DNA of 8,481 bases, from NCBI GenBank assembly GCA_020354155.1, contig CP070644.1, positions 989,314 to 997,794 on the forward strand, given 5' to 3'. The position numbers and the translations under genes are program-made. This DNA comes from Nitrospiraceae bacterium. GTDB lineage: Bacteria > Nitrospirota > Thermodesulfovibrionia > UBA6902. This document shows, in pieces, positions 5,150 to 8,481 of this stretch; positions within the stretch are counted from its first letter, which is position 1; each line of letters opens with the position of its first letter. The notes beneath the pieces were generated by a model. It had not been told where the DNA came from and searched no databases. It saw only the letters and a program-made list of their open reading frames with translations.

Positions 5150-6322
5150 CTAATACTCTGACTTTGCCGTTCCCAGTTCCTCTCTCACAGAGATGGCCAC
5201 CTTGTAGAGTATGGTCAGCACAAGAAATCCAGTTGCCCACACACCAAGGGTAATTGCTGTTTCAGGCAATGTCGGCCAGTATTCTGTTACAGTCCCGAAA
5301 TGGTTTGGCACAAAACCACCGATGACCAGGCCAAATCCCTTGTCAATCCACAATGAAATAAACACAAGGACACATGCCTTGACCAGGTTGGACTCCTTGC
5401 TCCTGATCTTTGGCGGTACAAGCATGATCAGCGAAGCAACAGCGCAAATGATGGATATCCACATAAGCGGCACCAGTTTACCATGCCCTTCTATGCCGAC
5501 AAAGAGATATTCAAAGGCATGCATATGTCCCGGTATCTGGCTGTAGAAGGCCGTAAACACCTCCAGCAGGATAAAGAACACGTTTGCGCACATTGCATAG
5601 GTAACGATCTTTCCGATTGTCTGAATTGGCTCTTTACCAGGATCAAATTTTGTGTATTTCCGCAGCATCAGCGCAAGGATGATGAGCAGAGCCGGTCCGC
5701 CTGCAAATGCTGATGCGAGAAAGCGGGCGGCCATAATAGCCGTCAGCCAGAAATGCCTTCCCGGTATTCCGGCATAGAGAAAGGCCGTCACAGTATGAAT
5801 ACTGACAGCCCATGGTATGGAAAGGTAAATCAAAGGCTTGACCCATTTGGGAGGCGCTGTCTGCTTTTTCTCTGCATGCAGCGTTGTCCATCCTATAATA
5901 ATGTTCAGAAAGAGATAGCCGTTCAGGACTGTTGCGTCCCAGAAGAGTATGGAATTGGGTGTAGGATGGAGGATAACGTTCAGCATTCTCATGGGCTGTC
6001 CCATATCAACAAAAATAAAAAGCATGCACATGGTTACTGAAGCAACAGCAAGAAACTCTCCAAGTATGACTATCTTGCTGAACTTCTTGTAGTCGTGAAG
6101 GTAGTAGGGTATGACCAGCATAACTGCTGAAGCAGCAACTCCAACGAGAAAGGTAAACTGGGAAATATAGAATCCCCACGATACGTCTCTGCTCATGCCC
6201 GTTACTCCCAGTCCGTTCTTAAACTGATAGAGATATGCCAGTGTCCCGACCCCGATAAAACCGAGAAGGATAATGATCAGCGTCCAGTATCTTTTGCTTC
6301 CGGTCAGTGCTTTATCCAGCAT
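5150..6322 (-). CDS. dsrP: DsrP, NrfD-family membrane subunit of the DsrMKJOP complex
   Basis: DsrP is an integral membrane protein of the NrfD/PsrC type that exchanges electrons with the quinone pool and works with periplasmic DsrO and DsrJ. The 390-residue sequence has ten hydrophobic segments, which is the usual topology. The second segment (WGFYISQFTFLVGVAASAVMLV) has the look of DsrP-type members, and polar residues typical of the family lie in the helices (for example D and Q in FVDMGQP). I chose ATG 6322-6320 because AGGAGG (6331-6336) sits 8 nt before it. A GTG three codons earlier overlaps that ribosome site and is unlikely to be the start. The start overlaps the dsrO stop by 11 nt, indicating translational coupling. 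It is the last gene of the unit, followed by a strong terminator. Identification rests on the family plus gene order. Confidence 0.93.
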   Translation of the reverse strand: MLDKALTGSKRYWTLIIILLGFIGVGTLAYLYQFKNGLGVTGMSRDVSWGFYISQFTFLVGVAASAVMLVIPYYLHDYKKFSKIVILGEFLAVASVTMCMLFIFVDMGQPMRMLNVILHPTPNSILFWDATVLNGYLFLNIIIGWTTLHAEKKQTAPPKWVKPLIYLSIPWAVSIHTVTAFLYAGIPGRHFWLTAIMAARFLASAFAGGPALLIILALMLRKYTKFDPGKEPIQTIGKIVTYAMCANVFFILLEVFTAFYSQIPGHMHAFEYLFVGIEGHGKLVPLMWISIICAVASLIMLVPPKIRSKESNLVKACVLVFISLWIDKGFGLVIGGFVPNHFGTVTEYWPTLPETAITLGVWATGFLVLTILYKVAISVREELGTAKSEY

Positions 6323-7112
6323 GGTCTTCACCTCCTATAATGTAGAATACACTGGGCATCGTTCCTAGTGCAGGTTTACGACGGAGTGTAAAGTGTGTAC
6401 TCAGCACTTTTCTGATTTCTGAATGTGAATCAGCCAGATTGCCAAATATGATACCTCCCCTTGATGCCTCAACACAGGCAGGCGGCTGACCTTTTACAAG
6501 TCTTTCGGGACAGAATGTACATTTTTCCACAACTCCCATGGTCCTTGTTGGAAAAGCTGGATTCTTTTTAGCCGGATCTATGTATAGCCTCGGGTCAACA
6601 TAGTTAAAGCTCCTTGACCCATAGGGACAACCAGCCATACAGAACCTGCAGCCGATGCAACGATGAGGGTCCTGAACTACCATTCCGTTTTTTGCCTTGA
6701 AAGTTGCCTTTGTCGGGCATACCCGAACACAGGGCGGATGATCACAATGGTTACATAGTAAGGGGAAATTCCTTTCTTTTAATCCCCTGGGATGATAATC
6801 ATTGATCTGCTCCGGAAAGCTGTGATCATAGGTATCGGTCCAAATCCACTTGATCTCATTCTTTTTATCATTTTTTTCGGGAATTAGCGTAGGAACATTG
6901 TGAACGCTGTGACAGGCATCTATCATTCTCTCAAAATCCGCGTCAGTAAGTTTTCTCATATCTATAACCATTCCCAGCCTTTCACCGGAACTGGGAAGAG
7001 CTTTACCTGAAGAAGCCTCGGCAGGGCTCATCAGTATAAAGTCAGATCCAACACCAAGTCCGACGCCGGCCAGTCCCAGCAGCTTCAGGAATTTTCTTCT
7101 ATCCATGCTCAT
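6312..7112 (-). CDS. dsrO: DsrO, Tat-exported iron-sulfur subunit of the DsrMKJOP complex
   Basis: This is the periplasmic ferredoxin-like subunit that passes electrons between cytochrome DsrJ and membrane subunit DsrP. The 266-residue protein starts MSMDRRKFLK, with a twin-arginine signal (RRKFLK, then a hydrophobic stretch, cleavage probably near PAEA). Numbering from this start, cysteines lie at 67, 120, 123, 128, 132, 152, 155, 158, 162, 198, 201 and 213. These include two ferredoxin-like groups (C-x2-C-x4-C-x3-C and C-x2-C-x2-C-x3-C) and a third CTFC...C group. Twelve cysteines would serve three 4Fe-4S clusters. The first cluster motif common in related ferredoxin subunits is reduced to ACHSVHNVP, which I believe is normal for DsrO. 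ATG 7112 is preferred over a longer in-frame ATG at 7142: GAGGGG (7121-7126) sits 8 nt upstream, and the ATG shares ATGA with the dsrJ stop. Confidence 0.94.
   Translation of the reverse strand: MSMDRRKFLKLLGLAGVGLGVGSDFILMSPAEASSGKALPSSGERLGMVIDMRKLTDADFERMIDACHSVHNVPTLIPEKNDKKNEIKWIWTDTYDHSFPEQINDYHPRGLKERNFPLLCNHCDHPPCVRVCPTKATFKAKNGMVVQDPHRCIGCRFCMAGCPYGSRSFNYVDPRLYIDPAKKNPAFPTRTMGVVEKCTFCPERLVKGQPPACVEASRGGIIFGNLADSHSEIRKVLSTHFTLRRKPALGTMPSVFYIIGGEDHAG
6331..6336 (-). promoter_or_regulatory. Shine-Dalgarno site that decides the dsrP start
   Basis: The minus strand reads AGGAGG followed by 8 nt and then ATG 6322-6320. The alternative GTG at 6331-6329 begins at the last G of this site, so it cannot use it. 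This places dsrP translation at the ATG and gives an 11-nt overlap with dsrO. Confidence 0.75.
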
Positions 7113-7507
7113 ATCTGGCCCCCCTCTCTTGAAAGATGACAATCCCAGCAGTAGGGTTTAACTCCGGCATAACTGTGGCATTCAGTACAAAACTGCTCCT
7201 TGTTTGAATGGCAAGCCATACACCCGTTCTGGAGGCTCTTCTCAAATTCTCTCCCTCCTACCTGTATCTTTTCTCTTTTGCCTTCTCTTACAACCTCGTC
7301 TCTCCACTGGTCAAGCACCTTCATATGCTCTCTTTTCATGTACTCACCGGATTTCACACACTCCTTGACTGCGAGCTGCTGGATAACCGGTGTGTCAAGA
7401 CTGGGCATTGCTTTCTTTGCAGATCCTCCCAAATTTGAATAAAAGGGGAAGGCTGCCAGAGCAAGAAAGATTATCAACCCTAATATGATCTTTCCTCCGT
7501 TGTACAT
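7109..7507 (-). CDS. dsrJ: DsrJ, triheme cytochrome c of the DsrMKJOP complex
   Basis: DsrJ is a small periplasmic cytochrome held by an uncleaved N-terminal anchor (hydrophobic 7-23). Its 132 residues contain three heme c sites: CMACH (96-100), CTECH (107-111) and CWDCH (120-124). DsrJ proteins are known for one heme with a proposed His/Cys ligation; Cys50, in KECVKSGEYM, is the only cysteine outside the heme sites and fits that role. The three heme sites are packed into the last 40 residues, as expected for the family. The ATG overlaps the last base of the dsrK stop (TAATG), and the dsrJ stop overlaps the dsrO start by 4 nt (ATGA). The ribosome site GGAGGGAG lies inside the end of dsrK. Heme attachment requires a cytochrome c maturation system elsewhere in the genome. 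Confidence 0.95.
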   Translation of the reverse strand: MYNGGKIILGLIIFLALAAFPFYSNLGGSAKKAMPSLDTPVIQQLAVKECVKSGEYMKREHMKVLDQWRDEVVREGKREKIQVGGREFEKSLQNGCMACHSNKEQFCTECHSYAGVKPYCWDCHLSREGGQI

Positions 7508-8481
7508 TATTCTTCTCCCTCCTCGTTATTCTCTTCATCATCATCGTCTTCCACACCGGGAAGATCTTCAAGGCGCAGGTCCTGGGTCCTCTTGGTCTCA
7601 CCTTTCATGATAAGGGCGTTTGCCAGCAACTCGTGAGTACCGCACACATCAACGCCCGGCGCCCAGTAGTCCATCAGCGGTGGAAGGACCGCCCTGTCAA
7701 TGGCGCAGATGTTGGCAAGCATGTTCACTCCGTATTTCTCCTGCACTTTTTTGACTGCATGTCCTCTCGGCATGCCGCCCCGCATCCGGAGTTCCATGTT
7801 CTCACCTGCATTAAGACCGGAGCCGCTGCCGCAGCAGAATGTCTTTTCCCGCGTCTCGTCATCGGACATTTCAAAGAAATTATTGCAGGTGTTTCTGATG
7901 ATGTAGCGTGGCTCGTCAAAGATTCCCATACCCCGTGCCGTGTTGCACGAATCATGGAAAGTTATGTTCAGATGGTCGTTCCTGCTTTTGTCAAACTTCA
8001 GCTTGTCGTGTTTGATAAGGTCAGCAGTGAATTCCGTGATGTGGACCATCTTCGTACTTTTAGCATTTTCAAATTTTGTGCCCGTTATGGGTGAAACAGG
8101 CTCTTCAAGGAAATCAGCGGGACCGTTCCATGTGTCCATGTACTGGTTCAGCACACGCCACATGTGTCCGCACTCACCGCCAAGTATCCATTTGACCCCC
8201 AGCCTCTTTGCTTCAGCATAGATTTTGTAATTCAGCCTCTTTGCCATATCCATTGATGTAAAGAATCCGAAGTTGCCGCCCTCGGATGCATAGGTGCTCC
8301 AGGTGTAGTCAAGTCCAAGTTCATGCAAAAGCATGAGATACCCCATTGCAGTGTAAGTACCGGGATCACCAAAAAGGTCGCCGGAAGGAGTGACAAAAAG
8401 TATCTCCGCTCCTTTTCTGTTAAAGGAGGGCTCAACAGTAATTCCCGTTATCTCCTCAATGTCGTCACACAGGTATTCAAT
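7507..8481 (-). CDS. dsrK: DsrK, HdrD-like catalytic subunit, C-terminal part (5' end outside window)
   Basis: The frame is open from the window edge to a TAA at 7509-7507, giving 324 visible residues of a protein usually near 550; the N-terminal ferredoxin part is missing. DsrK is the cytoplasmic subunit that acts with DsrM and is thought to reduce or oxidise DsrC bound to sulfur. Two CCG-type regions are visible. The first carries GGECGHMW (101-108). The second has C179-x36-CCG (216-218)-x40-CAID (259-262), the motif that binds the special 4Fe-4S cluster in HdrB/HdrD. The last position of the expected C-x2-C is Asp here; this may be normal for DsrK. The C-terminus is strongly acidic (GVEDDDDEENNEEGEE). 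Its coding sequence also carries the ribosome site of dsrJ, with a one-base overlap between the genes. dsrM should lie just beyond the right edge. Confidence 0.94.
   Translation of the reverse strand: MEYLCDDIEEITGITVEPSFNRKGAEILFVTPSGDLFGDPGTYTAMGYLMLLHELGLDYTWSTYASEGGNFGFFTSMDMAKRLNYKIYAEAKRLGVKWILGGECGHMWRVLNQYMDTWNGPADFLEEPVSPITGTKFENAKSTKMVHITEFTADLIKHDKLKFDKSRNDHLNITFHDSCNTARGMGIFDEPRYIIRNTCNNFFEMSDDETREKTFCCGSGSGLNAGENMELRMRGGMPRGHAVKKVQEKYGVNMLANICAIDRAVLPPLMDYWAPGVDVCGTHELLANALIMKGETKRTQDLRLEDLPGVEDDDDEENNEEGEE

Noticed and set aside
7113..7142. Longer dsrO start at ATG 7142
   Set aside because: It would put ten residues before the Tat signal and lie deep inside dsrJ. The ATGA overlap and GAGGGG spacing favour 7112.

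Overview
The window looks like the chromosome of an anaerobic, sulfur-respiring Gram-negative bacterium of moderate G+C content. The main evidence is the right third, which carries dsrK-dsrJ-dsrO-dsrP of the membrane complex DsrMKJOP. This complex links the quinone pool and periplasm to DsrC and dissimilatory sulfite reductase. A sulfate or sulfite reducer of the Desulfobacterota or Nitrospirota type fits best, but the sequence alone does not fix the phylum.

Layout from left to right. (1) Positions 1-138 (+) hold the C-terminal end of a rhodanese-like protein with an intact CRSGSRS active loop. (2) Positions 145-2358 (-) hold a membrane-bound HAMP-GGDEF-EAL cyclic-di-GMP protein, convergent with the rhodanese gene. 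(3) Positions 2359-2947 are mostly non-coding but contain a sigma-54-type promoter (2541-2556), a perfect Shine-Dalgarno sequence and a 31-residue cysteine-rich mini-protein (2594-2689, +). (4) Positions 2948-4264 (+) hold an exported SPOR-TPR-parvulin (PPIC) protein. (5) Positions 4332-4424 (-) hold a second copy of the mini-protein, 20 nt downstream of an unrecognised 123-residue protein (4445-4816, -). (6) Positions 4817-5149 are non-coding, with short palindromes and, at 5096-5129, a strong intrinsic terminator closing the dsr operon. (7) Positions 5150-8481 (-) hold dsrP, dsrO, dsrJ and a dsrK that runs off the window. The four genes overlap by a few bases each and form one translationally coupled unit; dsrM is expected beyond the right edge.

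In the dsr unit, DsrK is the cytoplasmic HdrD-like catalytic subunit and DsrP is a ten-helix NrfD-type quinone-interacting membrane subunit. DsrO is a Tat-exported ferredoxin-like subunit with 12 cysteines. DsrJ is an exported, membrane-anchored triheme cytochrome c.

The least explained content is the pair of cysteine-rich mini-proteins. They share 17 of their first 20 residues, including all four cysteines (C-x3-C-x2-C-x5-C), and half of the nucleotide differences in that stretch are silent, so selection appears to act on the peptide. They lie in inverted orientation around the SPOR-TPR-PPIC gene. One has its own sigma-54-like promoter; the other is paired with an orphan gene and overlaps a perfect 13-bp inverted repeat. 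I do not recognise the family. I see no tRNA, rRNA, CRISPR array or transposase.
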